A DNA stretch of 64,000 nt, taken from positions 70,678,653 to 70,742,652 of the forward strand of contig NC_065572.1 in assembly GCF_937616625.2 (NCBI RefSeq), written 5' to 3'. Below, one piece after another: positions 22,843-34,100 of this stretch (the first letter of the stretch is position 1; each line of letters starts with the position of its first letter). The position numbers and the translations under genes are program-made. The notes below the pieces were generated by a model. It was not told where the DNA came from. It searched no databases and saw only the letters and a program-made list of their open reading frames with translations. This DNA comes from Mercurialis annua. Lineage: Eukaryota > Streptophyta > Magnoliopsida > Malpighiales > Euphorbiaceae.

Positions 22843-24843
22843 ATGAATTATCAGGCGATGTTACAGGCTATGAAAGAAAAGGATGCGGCAGAGAAGAAGA
22901 TGAATTCAAATGACTTTGTTGGGGCTAAGGATCACTTGATTAAAGCTCATAAGCTTTGTCCTGCTCTTGACAACATTATGTCTATGTTAACTCAGTGTGA
23001 CATACTAATTACTAAAACAGTTGAGCTTCCCGGCTGTGGAATTATTGATCACTACCGTGTGCTTCAAGTTAAGCCTTCTTCTACATTTTGTGATATTAAA
23101 ATTCAATATGATAAGCTTGTTAGCTTGTTGGGGGTAATCAGGAGACAATCTCCTTGTAAAAAGTTGGCTATGGAACTTTTGGAGAATGCATTTAAAGTTC
23201 TTACAGACGAAAAGAATCGCTCCGAGTTTGATTTGAAGAGGTTAACTCAAGTAAGTCCAAGTTCTTCTACTTTTAAGGGTTGTTTTGCTAATTTGGAATA
23301 CATACATAAACAAAAAGTTCAAATGATTGTTCAAGAATTGAATTTGTTTTCTGCTAATCTGAAGTCAGGATCGAGTACTAGGGAAGAGGCAGAGGACAAT
23401 GCAGGCGGTGCAAATTTGCCAGCCAAATTGCAGCCTGCATTGCAAAATAGAGCTGTCCATGACTTCTATAATTTTGATTGTGATAGAACAGTTTGGCATT
23501 TTGAGGCAGGTCAAATTTGGGCTGTTAATTATAAAGGAAACGGGCATCATCATTATCGCTATGCTCGAATTGTTTCGATAGCAAAAGCAGCAACTTGTGT
23601 TGCATGGTATAAACCAATACCTGTTACTTTAAGTGAAAGAAGGTGGTGTGATGCAGGATTGCCTGTTGCCTGTGGCTTATTTCAAGTCAATTCGGAGACG
23701 AGGATGAATATCGAGGTCGATTGGCCCACGATTGTGTCCTACAAAAGCTCATATGTTCATGGTGTGACAGAGGAGCAAATTGAAATTTACCCAACAAGAG
23801 GTGAAATTTGGGCAGTTTTCAAAAACTGGGAACTTGATGGTTGGTCTTATGATCCTAATTCTGTGAAAAGATGCAAGCTTGAGTTAGTTGAAGTAGTATC
23901 AGAGTTTTCAAAATGTTTAGGTGTAGATGCAATTTATCTTGCAAAAATAGATGGTTATACTAGTGTCTTTGGAAGACAAACAAATGGAGGAAAACCTGTC
24001 AGTTTTCATATACCTCCAAGCAAAATATATATGTTCTCTCATCAGGTTCCAGCACATATGTTCAAGTGCAGAGAACTTGTTGAAGGAACGTTTGAGCTCG
24101 ATCAGATGGCTTTGCCAGATTACCTGATTCAAGACAAGCCAGCCAAAAGCAACTTATCTGAATTCACAGTTACGCTACAGCTTCCTCCCGAGAGCAAATG
24201 TTTGATGCCGAATTGGTCTCAGAATGACTTTCTTCCAGGTCAGGTATGGGCTGTGTACTGGGGAAACGATTTTCTCCCGCGAAATTACGTCAGGATTAAT
24301 AATGTGATGTCAAAGACTCGAATTTACGTCACATTTTTGGAACCTGACCTTGTTCTTGATCATGCGACTGAATGGTCAAGACATGATCTTCCGAGGGCTC
24401 ATGGGACATTCAAAGTTGGTGGACAGAGTGCAAATATTGAAATGTCACTTTTCTCCCATTTAGTTAAGTGTGAAGAAAACACAAGCAAATCAAGCTACAA
24501 AATTTACCCACAAAAAGGAGAAATTTGGGCAATATCCAGAGGGTATAATACTAAGCAGAAGATATGCCAAATTGTCAAAATTCTTTCAGAATTTTCAGAA
24601 GGAGATTGGATAAAAGTATCCAGGCTTGGAGAAGTGAAGGGCTGTCTGACATTCTTTCAGGTGCAACAGCATGATGGATTTGATCTGGTTAGTTTGGTTT
24701 CAAGAGCCGACATGTTTAGATTTTCGCATAAGATTCCGGCTTCTAAAGTGCCTGGTATTGGTAAGTATGGAATACCAGATGACTCTTGGCATTTAGAACC
24801 ACTTGCTCTGCCTGTCATGAATTATGCTCTCAGTGATGTATAG
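22843..24843 (+). CDS. Intronless J-domain-like protein with two DUF3444 domains, 666 aa
   Basis: A single open frame from ATG at 22843 to TAG at 24841-24843. Layout: residues about 1-60, an N-terminal helical segment (ALQAMKEKD-type, KDHLIKAHKLCPALD) typical of plant J/DUF3444 proteins. Residues about 66-130, a J-domain-like fold (HYRVLQVKPSS...LLENAFKVLTDEKNRSEFDLKR). Residues about 215-415, first DUF3444 (FEAGQIWAVNY..IYPTRGEIWAVFKNW..FSHQVPAHMF). Residues about 465-655, second DUF3444 (FLPGQVWAVYWGNDFLPRNYVRI..IYPQKGEIWAISRGY..FSHKIPASKV). The HPD tripeptide that every functional J-domain uses to activate Hsp70 is absent: the expected region reads LLGVIRRQSPCKKLA. The protein therefore probably does not drive Hsp70 ATPase. 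DUF3444 has no agreed biochemical role. Length and repeat of the domain fit the family. Confidence 0.93.
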   Translation: MNYQAMLQAMKEKDAAEKKMNSNDFVGAKDHLIKAHKLCPALDNIMSMLTQCDILITKTVELPGCGIIDHYRVLQVKPSSTFCDIKIQYDKLVSLLGVIRRQSPCKKLAMELLENAFKVLTDEKNRSEFDLKRLTQVSPSSSTFKGCFANLEYIHKQKVQMIVQELNLFSANLKSGSSTREEAEDNAGGANLPAKLQPALQNRAVHDFYNFDCDRTVWHFEAGQIWAVNYKGNGHHHYRYARIVSIAKAATCVAWYKPIPVTLSERRWCDAGLPVACGLFQVNSETRMNIEVDWPTIVSYKSSYVHGVTEEQIEIYPTRGEIWAVFKNWELDGWSYDPNSVKRCKLELVEVVSEFSKCLGVDAIYLAKIDGYTSVFGRQTNGGKPVSFHIPPSKIYMFSHQVPAHMFKCRELVEGTFELDQMALPDYLIQDKPAKSNLSEFTVTLQLPPESKCLMPNWSQNDFLPGQVWAVYWGNDFLPRNYVRINNVMSKTRIYVTFLEPDLVLDHATEWSRHDLPRAHGTFKVGGQSANIEMSLFSHLVKCEENTSKSSYKIYPQKGEIWAISRGYNTKQKICQIVKILSEFSEGDWIKVSRLGEVKGCLTFFQVQQHDGFDLVSLVSRADMFRFSHKIPASKVPGIGKYGIPDDSWHLEPLALPVMNYALSDV

Positions 24844-24871
24844 TTGTGTATGTAATGTATTTAAATTTTCA

Positions 24872-25446
24872 TGCCTCAGCTTCTAACTACAATGTAAATG
24901 TCTCCTATATATATAGCTCATCAAAGAGATGCCTTGCCATTTTTCCTGATTTGTTCAGTTAATCAGTGTCTCATTCATTCTACACAACTCATCTCCAGAG
25001 CCTACTTATGAAGCCTTTCTTGTCCTTCTTCGTCCTGTTCTCTAGAGATAAATCAATATAATTATAGGCAAGGTCTAGATTTATCGGGTTTCGAGGTATC
25101 GTTTGAAAGGGCGGGGGAAGGCTTCAATCCGCGGAGGAGCTTTCACATTTGTGTAGAATGAATGAATTAACAACCTGTCATGTTTAAGACAGCATCCAAG
25201 GTAATGTGTGTTTATAGGAGATAATTAAGCAGCCCTCTTAGGATTAAGTATAACATGTTAATTATCAAACTGGAAAGGAACTGCATTTGTCTAATAGAAA
25301 AGTAACTGAACAAAATGACCAATCATGTGATTAAACAACAATAGTTGAGTACTAATGGACAATACTTACTATGATTTAGTAAGACAAATTCTGCCACAAA
25401 CTGGAAAATCAAAACCCTCTGATTGTATTAGTAGCAGCAAAATAGC
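24872..25446 (-). pseudogene. Broken copy of the 3' part of SRP68
   Basis: Collinear with three separated pieces of the SRP68 gene downstream. 24872-25290 matches 28032-28455 (3' untranslated region, last exon and intron edge), 25290-25410 matches about 30230-30335 (an intron), and 25413-25445 matches 31662-31692 (AACCCTCTGATTGTATTAG, intron next to exon 7). Order and strand are kept, so a genomic duplication lost its middle sections. The exon part is disrupted: the coding stretch equivalent to 28205-28215 lacks several bases, and about 55 bp at the start of the last exon are gone. It cannot encode protein. It lies directly after the DUF3444 gene. Confidence 0.85.
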
Positions 25447-25663
25447 TTTCATAGACTAACCATCAGATTTTTTGACTATTATTGGGGGTTGATTCCAGTA
25501 TCTCATAGAAGATTTGGAATACTTATACAGTAGTAAGTTTCTTAAATCATATTTCATCTCACAGTTCATGATCATAAGCTTGCAAAAACTATAGAATTGC
25601 TAAACTAATAACTAGAGAAGTTCCATCCTTATTAACTACATTGAAATTTTGGATGTTAAAGAG

Positions 25664-26053
25664 TTAAGACATATGTTCTGTAATGTCCTTGTAATGACCA
25701 CCTCCGCCTCCACCGCCATATCCCGATCCCGACCCCGACCCTGACCCTGACCCAGACCCAAATCCAGAACCACCTCCTTGGCCGTTGCCCCCACCTCCAC
25801 CTTCACCACCTCCTTTCTCATATCCTCCTGCCGGACTACTCCATCCTCCGGTGCCGCCACCTGAACCATAGCCATAGCCTCCACCATAACCGCCAGCAAG
25901 GGGTTGATATCCGGCCTTTCCCCGGTTCGTTCTGTGAATCTCATTGCCCATATTGACTTCTCCATCAAGTAACCTTCCTTGTACCACAGCTTCAAGAAGC
26001 AGAAAAATAACCAGCAGAGCTAATGGCCATGATAGAGCATTTTGTCCTGCCAT
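25664..26053 (-). CDS. Secreted glycine-rich protein, 129 aa
   Basis: The ATG at 26051-26053 starts a signal peptide (MAGQNALSWPLALLVIFLLL, cleavage probably near VVQG-RLL), then a short charged segment (NMGNEIHRTNRGKAG) and about 80 residues of glycine-rich repeat: GGYGGGYGYGSGG, then GGGEGGGGGNGQGGG, then an SGSG run (GFGSGSGSGSGSGSGYGG) and GGGGGGGHYKDITEH at the C-terminus. No cysteine cluster, RNA-recognition motif or oleosin segment is present, so it belongs with class I-like cell-wall glycine-rich proteins, presumably structural in the apoplast. A TA-rich TATATATATGCACT (minus, about 26170-26183) could be the TATA element. It lies between the SRP68 fragment and the intact SRP68 gene. 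Confidence 0.75.
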   Translation of the reverse strand: MAGQNALSWPLALLVIFLLLEAVVQGRLLDGEVNMGNEIHRTNRGKAGYQPLAGGYGGGYGYGSGGGTGGWSSPAGGYEKGGGEGGGGGNGQGGGSGFGSGSGSGSGSGSGYGGGGGGGHYKDITEHMS

Positions 26054-26447
26054 GACGTTAATTATCTCGCTGTGAAAAGGTAAACAAAAGAGAATGAAAA
26101 GTGAAATTAAGTTTTATCTCCAGATTTTTTAAGCTTGTGTATGGATATATACAGGTTAGTATTGGGTAGTGCATATATATATACATCTTTGGTACGTAAG
26201 TTTGGCATGAGAAATTCCATGCATGCCTGCAGGCTGTGCGGGATGAGCCGCCGCGTGCCAGCTCTTTCTGGTGGTGCGAACGATTTGCATGACCGCCAGG
26301 CGCAATGTTGGTGGGAGAGTCAGCCAAGTGCCAAACACAACTGCACAAGTTTGGCAAGGGACGGGCCTGCCCTTGGTCTTGCATTCAGCCCATGGACCAT
26401 TGTTTTAGGTTGTTGACTAATATAATACATACAATTCATTTACTTCC

Positions 26448-26951
26448 GGCCAAATGTTTTAAAAAACCCCGACCTTTTAGCCCCTTTTCAATCATACCCT
26501 GACGTTGAAAATTTGTCAATTTTACCCTATTTTGTATTTTTGTGTTTCAATTGTACCCTGAAAAATTAAATTAACGTCTTTTGCGTTTGGAAATTTGTTT
26601 AAAAAATTCTCCATGTCTCGCATATATTGCTTGTATATTTTTAAAATTTATTTAAATTTAGTTAAATTAATTAAGAATTTAAATTAGAGTTAATTTGATT
26701 ATGGTTTTTAGTTAGTTTTTAAAAATAAAGGACTTATTTGTACTTTTTTGAATAAAAAAGAATTTAATTTCATGTTTAGACTTAATTAATTGAATGATTT
26801 CATCATTTAAGTAAAAAAATTAACAAAATTTAAAATACTGGGGTACAATTGAAAACGGAAAATTCAAAAGTGGGTAAAATTGACAAATTTTCAACGTCGG
26901 GGTGGAATTGAAAAAAAGTTTAAAGGTGAGGGGTTTTTGAGTGATTAGACC
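26448..26951. mobile_element. Palindromic MITE (504 bp) with 9-bp target duplication
   Basis: Arms share GACGTTGAAAATTTGTCAAT and TTTCAATTGTACCC in opposite orientation. Perfect flanking TTTACTTCC at 26439-26447 and 26952-26960. Related to 46333-46720 by the shared ACGTTGAAAA and the CTCAAAA end type. Confidence 0.88.
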
Positions 26952-26960
26952 TTTACTTCC

Positions 26961-28142
26961 TTATATATAAACAAATCATTTTTTCTATTTTAAATTATGC
27001 GGAATCTTTATATATTTTCGTCACGCGAGAGTTTTTTCTTATATTAAAGACACGCATGCATTTGTATTTTACGCATGCGGAGTCTTTATATTTTTATCCA
27101 CATGTTTCACATAGTTTCATACGATTTAATATAATTTCATAAAAATTATATTTTATCCACGTAGGGTGTACTTAATTAGTTTAATATGGTTTCATTTAAT
27201 TTCCTATGAAACCTTTCAAAATGAAGTAAAAATCAAATAAAATTATATGGAATTATATGAAATTAAATTGGCAGCAATTTCTACGAGTTTATATGAATCT
27301 TTTTTGAAACGAAATTAAAATTGTATAAGTATACAACTAATTGGAATTAACTTATACCTAAAATAATAGACAAATTTGTTGCTCAAGTTATTCCAGTTAT
27401 TGAATATTAACTTATAAATGCAACATGATCTCAAGATAAAAGGATACCACATTTTTGCCCTCCTCCTGAATGGGTAAAACTGGGTAAAAATTAACACAGA
27501 TGGATCTTATAATTTTATTCCTCAATCGTTCATCTGACCGCAAATCGCTCTCTATAAAAAAATTCCTGTGCAATACATGAAGCTTAAGTTCATCACCTCT
27601 AGCTATATAAGGAGGGTATGTAATTGTGGTCTTGTAGTTTTAAGTTATTTAGATATGTAATTTGTTGAAAATAAAGGGTTTTGGTTTATGCATGGTGTTT
27701 CGGTCTAGATTGTTTGAATTTGAATTTGACATTTTTTAGTTTCTTGATGATCATTATCATCATTATCCTCTTTCTATTTTTCAATAATACCAAGCTTATT
27801 TTCAAAAGAATACATAAAAACGGCTATTACAATCTCCAAATAAGTTAAAAAAATAAATTACAATTGGAAAACGTGTTAAAAATTTAAAATCATTAAGCCT
27901 TTGCAAAATGCAAAATTTTTGCAAATTCCATAAAATTTTAAATTTATTACACAGGATTGCCTTTCCATCTGAATCAACAAATATCATAGTTTACTTTTAA
28001 CTAGCTAAAAATTATAAGCCCAAAATTTTCAACCCTCAGCTTCTGACAACAATGTAGATGTCTCCTATAGCTAATCAAAGAGATGCCTTGCCATTTTTCC
28101 TGAATTGTTCAGATAATCAAAGCTTCATTCATTCTACACAAC
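26961..28142. other. Intergenic region and 3' flank of SRP68
   Basis: AT-rich, with repeated TTTCATATAATTTCA-like words near 27120-27300. The last 110 bp, shared with the pseudogene copy at 24872, should be the SRP68 3' untranslated region. No gene is seen. Confidence 0.55.
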
Positions 28143-31100
28143 TCATCCCCAGAACCTACTCAATATGCCGCCTTTCTTGTCCTTCTTTGTCCTGTTTTCC
28201 AGAGATGGGAATTCAATACAATTATAGGCAAGGTCTAGAATTATCGGGTTTCGAGGTATTGTTTGAAAGGGCGGAGGGAAGGCTTCAATCCGAGGAGGAG
28301 CTTTAACATTTGGATCGCCAACTGCCGATTCATACACATCCAGTTTCTCAAGAAGGAATTTCTCAACCTGTCATATTCAAAACAGCATCCAGGGTAAATG
28401 TGTGTTCACAGCAGAATAACACTAGGCAGCCCTCTTAAGATAAAGTATAACATATTATCAAACTGTAACACTATTTATGAATTATGGCATTATATGATAA
28501 GTTATAATACAGAATTACCCTCAATCTTCACCTTATCTTGAAAGCATTCAATGCATACACTAAACCAACCAATCACAGTAACTCACTTTCAGAAAATCCG
28601 GTATATAATATGTCCATGCTACTCTAATTAACTAATTTGGGTCAAAAGACATCAAAGAAAATACTGTCCTTAAATAGGAGCGGGAAAATGGTCGGTTCGA
28701 TTAAAAACCAACTGAAGTAACCAAACCCAAATTAATCGAATTACTTCTATTTTAAAAATAACCGAACCGACTGAATTAACCAAATTAATGGAAACTGAAT
28801 TAATAAAATATCTTAAAAGTATAAAATCAAAAATTGACTGAATTATTCAGCTAATGCTGTTAAACCGCAGAAAATGTAAAACATATTTTTGTAAAATTTA
28901 AAAAAACTCGGGTTAATCAGTTAATCAAATTTTTAAAACTCTTAACCATAACCGAACCAACCGAGCTACCAAATTAACCAAAATAGATCAGTTAATTGCG
29001 TTTAACCAAAATTTTGCTCAACCCTAGTCCCTGAAAATGACATATTAAATCAAATCCACCACCCCGCTGATTACTACTGCCATGTGTCTGATAAGATCCA
29101 GCAGTTTTAAAGAGAAGTATTGATAACCAGTTTAATTGTTAAGAAAAAAATATAGATGATAAATTTAGAATACATCAAAGAAAGAATTTACCTTCTTGTC
29201 ATTTCCACTTATTGATATTGCGGAAACTTTTTCGGAGAGAATCTCAGGAGCCTTCTCATTTTCCATGATTCCTGACGCATGCTCTATGCAACTATTAGAT
29301 CTACTCTCGTTGTATAAAGTTTTCAGCTCTTTGCTCATTATCTACAATACAAAATTATAGAATAATCTCAAAAAGGATCTTAAGCGAGAAGCAATATTAA
29401 GGATATTTTGAGTTTTATTTATCATGCAAGTAATATATCCAGTTACTAAAAATTGACAACAGACTGCCATTAATACAACAGAGAACTGCTAAAACAAAAA
29501 TGTTTCAGCTAAATCACCTCATCATTATTGTTAAGAGATTGAAACTTCTGTATGGCATTCTCAGCAAGGGACTGAGCACGACGAAATAATGCATATGCTT
29601 CTGCTCTTTTCCCAGCTAAACTATAAGACTTTGCTAGATAAAAGCACCTGCAAAAGTCAGGAAGCTCAACAGGTCCAGAAAACCCAAGAGATAACAATGA
29701 ACATTATTGACTAATGACCGTGAAGACCCACGATTATGCAAACTTCAGCTAAGCTTTTCCCCCCGAAAAATAATTCCACAGCACCGGCAGCACTACCAAC
29801 TAAATGGTACTCTAACAACTTAAAAACAAATACTCTCTCCGTCCCAAAATTATAGTTCTTGTTTCCAAATGCACAGGGATTAAGTAAATTATTGAGTATT
29901 AATTAATATATTAATATTAATTTCCTAAATACTCATCATCGGTGTTCCAAAATAATTAATGTATATGTAACAAGCAATATCAATTGAGTTTTACTAAGAC
30001 AAATAGATAAGGGCCTTTTGACAAGTAAATACTAAATACACAAGTGTTTTAAACAACCCAAAGACTATTTTTCTAAGATTTGGGACACCAAAAATATAAA
30101 AAAGATTCTATAATTTTGGGAAAAAGGGAGTAACATGTAGAAGTAAAGTACCCACACAACCAACCTTGTCCACATGCTGAACAGAAAAAAAAAAGTAAAA
30201 CTAAAAAAGTTGGGAAGGTAACTGTTGAATTTGTCTAATAATGACCAATCATGTCATTAAACAGCCATAGTTGAGTACTAAAAGACAATACTTGCTATGA
30301 TTTAGTAAGACAAATTCTGCCACAGAAACTGGAAAATTGCACCAATTCGATTGAATTAAGGGGCTCACATTACCTATGTGCACGGAAAGCCAAACTTTTA
30401 ACTGCACAATCTTCAGAGAATGCAACTTCCTCAGGCTTTGTATCTCTTCCAGAACTAACCAAGTCAGAGAGATCAGATGTATTCTGTCATAATGTACAGT
30501 GATTAAAATGTCAGCAAATTACCCTAATGTACTGATTTCCATCACATGCAGCAGTAACTTGAACCATCCTTTTCAGGAAAAAATATGATAAAACATCTCC
30601 AAAAAAAAAATGTTGACCTGTAACAAGAGATCATACAAGCGAACAAGCTCCTCAGGCTTGGTAACTTTTTCATTTTTTTCATCGCGTCGCCTTGTAAGTC
30701 TACTCTTTGCAATGCTAACCAACAACTGATTACGCTCAATCGTCCGTTGTCCTAGTACAGCACCAACAGCTTTATCAAGGCCACTTAAGTCATCTTTAAC
30801 ACTATCAGCATTACCTGCACTGACCTAGAAAATTTGACATGTCAGCAATGTAAGTCTAAAAGACTGTATAGGAGAACATGCCACGGAATAAAAGGCAACA
30901 AGAACGGACAAAATTTTCCACTTGATGCTACAACAACAAAACAAGCAGAAGAAAATAAAGACTTCAGAACAAATGTTAGCATAACAGGTTAAATCCATTA
31001 CCAAATCAGTACGAATGCTGCTTCTAGCTTCATGATATGCAGTGAAAATTTTATCAAAGATGACTAATTTTTTCTCTGCTGGGAGTGAATCTGCTGCAGA

Positions 31101-34100
31101 ACCATGCAAATCCTTCTCTAATTCTTGAGCTGAGAAAATCATCAAACAACAAACAGGACTTGAGGATTTATGCACGGGGAAACAAAGACATGCAAATAAT
31201 AAGCATGTGAAATCCCACATAATAGAACCTCGTTATGGCAATGCAAAGACAAAAATATTCATTTCTAACTAACAGAATAATAACAAATCTCTTCTCTTAT
31301 AACATAGAGATGACATCATGACACATACAGACTTTCTAGAATTGCAAATCACAAGTAAACTGACATCTACCAAATACCAAAATTTACCTACACTTCCTGA
31401 TGACAACAGAGAATCAACCAAGCTAGAATAGAACAGCTAGGTTGCTCAGTTGAAGAAGATAAGATTGATTTAACAGTATATGATCAGATTATAAAACGAT
31501 GTATCTAGAAATGCTGGTATTATAGACTATAGAGTACATGAATGTGACTAGCACCATTTGTGCAATTTAAGAGATTGTTGTACTGGCCAAGAAAAAGGAG
31601 AGAAAGTTGCAAAAATGCAACTGTGCATCAGATTGTTGACAAAAATAATTTCAAACATCGTGAACCCTCTGATTGTATTAGTAGCAGCAAAATACCAACC
31701 TTTTAAAATTGCAACCCGTGTTTTTGCATTGGATATTGGAAATTTGTGGCCAAGCCAATGAAACTCGGTCAGAGAAGCTGCCTGCTGGGACCTTGCCTCG
31801 GCCATAACAGCCTGCAAAACAGGGTAATATAAAAAACCAGAAGCAAGGGGTACAAAATAAAAAATACTTATTGGATTTGAATGAAAGGAATATACAACCG
31901 TCAGAAAATCTAAAGTCATAGAGGCATAATGAAGTTAATGATAATTCACCCATTCATACACTTTAAGCAGATAATGAAGTTTAAATGGAGTTGGTCTAAT
32001 TTAGTATCTTGCTTCCACTACTCTTCAAGTGCGTAATATCTACTAATAATTGGATCTCCAAAATGTGATCACTATTAGGTATTGTAAAAACTAAAACGGT
32101 TAGCTTTCGAAAGAAGGTGCAGGACAACAAAATATAAGCACGACGGAGTAAGAAGAAACCAAAAGAAGGGCAAGGAGCATAATCAATGAAATTGCATTAT
32201 AGGCCAAAAACAGCAGAAAAGTAACAAGTCTCACCTCCAATTTAGCTTTGAAGAGGTCTAGTGCAGGACCTTCCATCTCACCAATTTGTAGGAGTTCAGA
32301 GGTTTGTAGATTTGACTCGCCAATCTTGTGTCGGCAATATCGGATACTGGGTTCAAGCTCTTCAACACGCTCACGGCACAAAACTTGATTCTCCAGGTCT
32401 CCATATTTTCCAAGTTCTTCATAAACAGCTCTATATTAAAAAAAAAATCAGTAAGGAACATCGTCTAAGAAACAAAAAAAAGGTAAAGTCTAGCTTGGTA
32501 ACTTTGAGAGCTGGGAGCCAAATAACCCAAAGGATACTGTACTCAATTACTCCATAGTTTTGGTAAAAAAAAAAAAAAAAAAACTCCATAGTATCAAACT
32601 AGTTAAACTAAGAATATGTTTGAACATCCAACTTATTGTTAATTTAAAATTCCTAGAGTTTTATCTTTTTAAATTAGTTTGATAATGCAAAATTAAACAC
32701 AACTTGTTACCTTTTTCTTGTTTCTTAAAGGTTCTTCCATATCCTTAGTGGGATGCGTGAGGGACACGCTACGCGTGGGGGAGTGTTGAAGTGGGAGTAT
32801 CCCAAATTGATTGTGTGTGTGAAGGACATGTGTTTAAATATTGGTTGGGCACCTCCACTTAATACCAATTGATTTTAAGATGGAATCTAACACTTAGTTT
32901 TATCATTAAATTAACATTAATTTTTTTACCTTTTATCCTTTATTTATCTCTATAGTATCATCGACTATTCTGCCCTTTTATTCAAATATTCATATAGAAA
33001 TAAAATTTTGTTGCAACTATTATTTTGAAATTATAGTTTCAGTTACATATTTTAATGGTTATAACTTAAAAATCAAAATTGCCAAACTAAAATTTGTTTG
33101 ATTGAAAATTTAACATTTTTTTAGTGATTAAGTTTATCAAATAGATAAATATAATGCTTAAAATTTTCGGTGTGTATTATACTCGGTTTTTAAAATTCAG
33201 TACTTACTTTTTAAATACTTAATTTTCATTAGTTAGCAATTAAATCAAGTGCAGCATCATTTCTTCTTTCTATTATTCTTCTAACTTATTAAGGAAAAGA
33301 GATCTTTGCATGTGATACAGACTCACTGGACAATCAAAATTAATTGCATATTTTTTAAAAAAAAATCCAACAACGTAAAATCACAAGCTCCAATGTTTAA
33401 GTGGGAAAATGTGCTTAAAGGATGTTGTTATTTGGCAGGAAGAAACTATTTCTCAACCCCCACAATCCAACTGTTACACTCATATCATTTTCAGTTTGAA
33501 TGTGATACTCGAAATCACACTTTATGCCGCAAAAAGTGACCTCAATTTTTTTACCGGAAAAATTAACTCCGTGATAATAAATATGAGAATAGGGAAAATA
33601 GATGAGAAATAGAATTAAAATCAGATCCAACATACTAGAGGTTTTCAAACAAATAGAATCAGATGAAGCAAACAAGCATATGATTAACCCTTTAGAGCAT
33701 GCTGATACATATGATGGAGAAAAGAACGGACCTGGCACTTAAGAAATTCTTCAACGCAGTTTCCCAATTCCGATCTTGTTCAAATAACAGACTGCCATTC
33801 ATATAGGCGGCATACGCCTACAAATATATAAATCAGAAATTAGTGGATTTAGATCAGGGATTCGTACATACTTCATCAAACTATATGAACAGGCAGTATA
33901 AATTTAGCAAAAGTACTAATGAAAATTATAAAAAAAACAATTAGATAGTGGGTCAAAACATTAACAAGACTGCGCATCACTGGAATGTAATATTACTACC
34001 ACTTCAACCATGGCTGCTTAGTCAGTCATGTCCACAGCTATTGCAGACATGACTTACTTTGAAATTTATAATTATTCATATCAAAAATTAGAAAGTGATC

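Noticed and set aside
25636..25995. Second frame of 119 codons overlapping the glycine-rich gene
   Set aside because: It is the frame-shadow of the GGN codon run; the chosen frame has the ATG, the signal peptide and the Gly repeat.
26135..26416. Plus-strand open frame with Cys-rich translation upstream of the glycine-rich gene
   Set aside because: No signal peptide, no family resemblance and competing frames on the other strand. The region is more likely the promoter of the glycine-rich gene.
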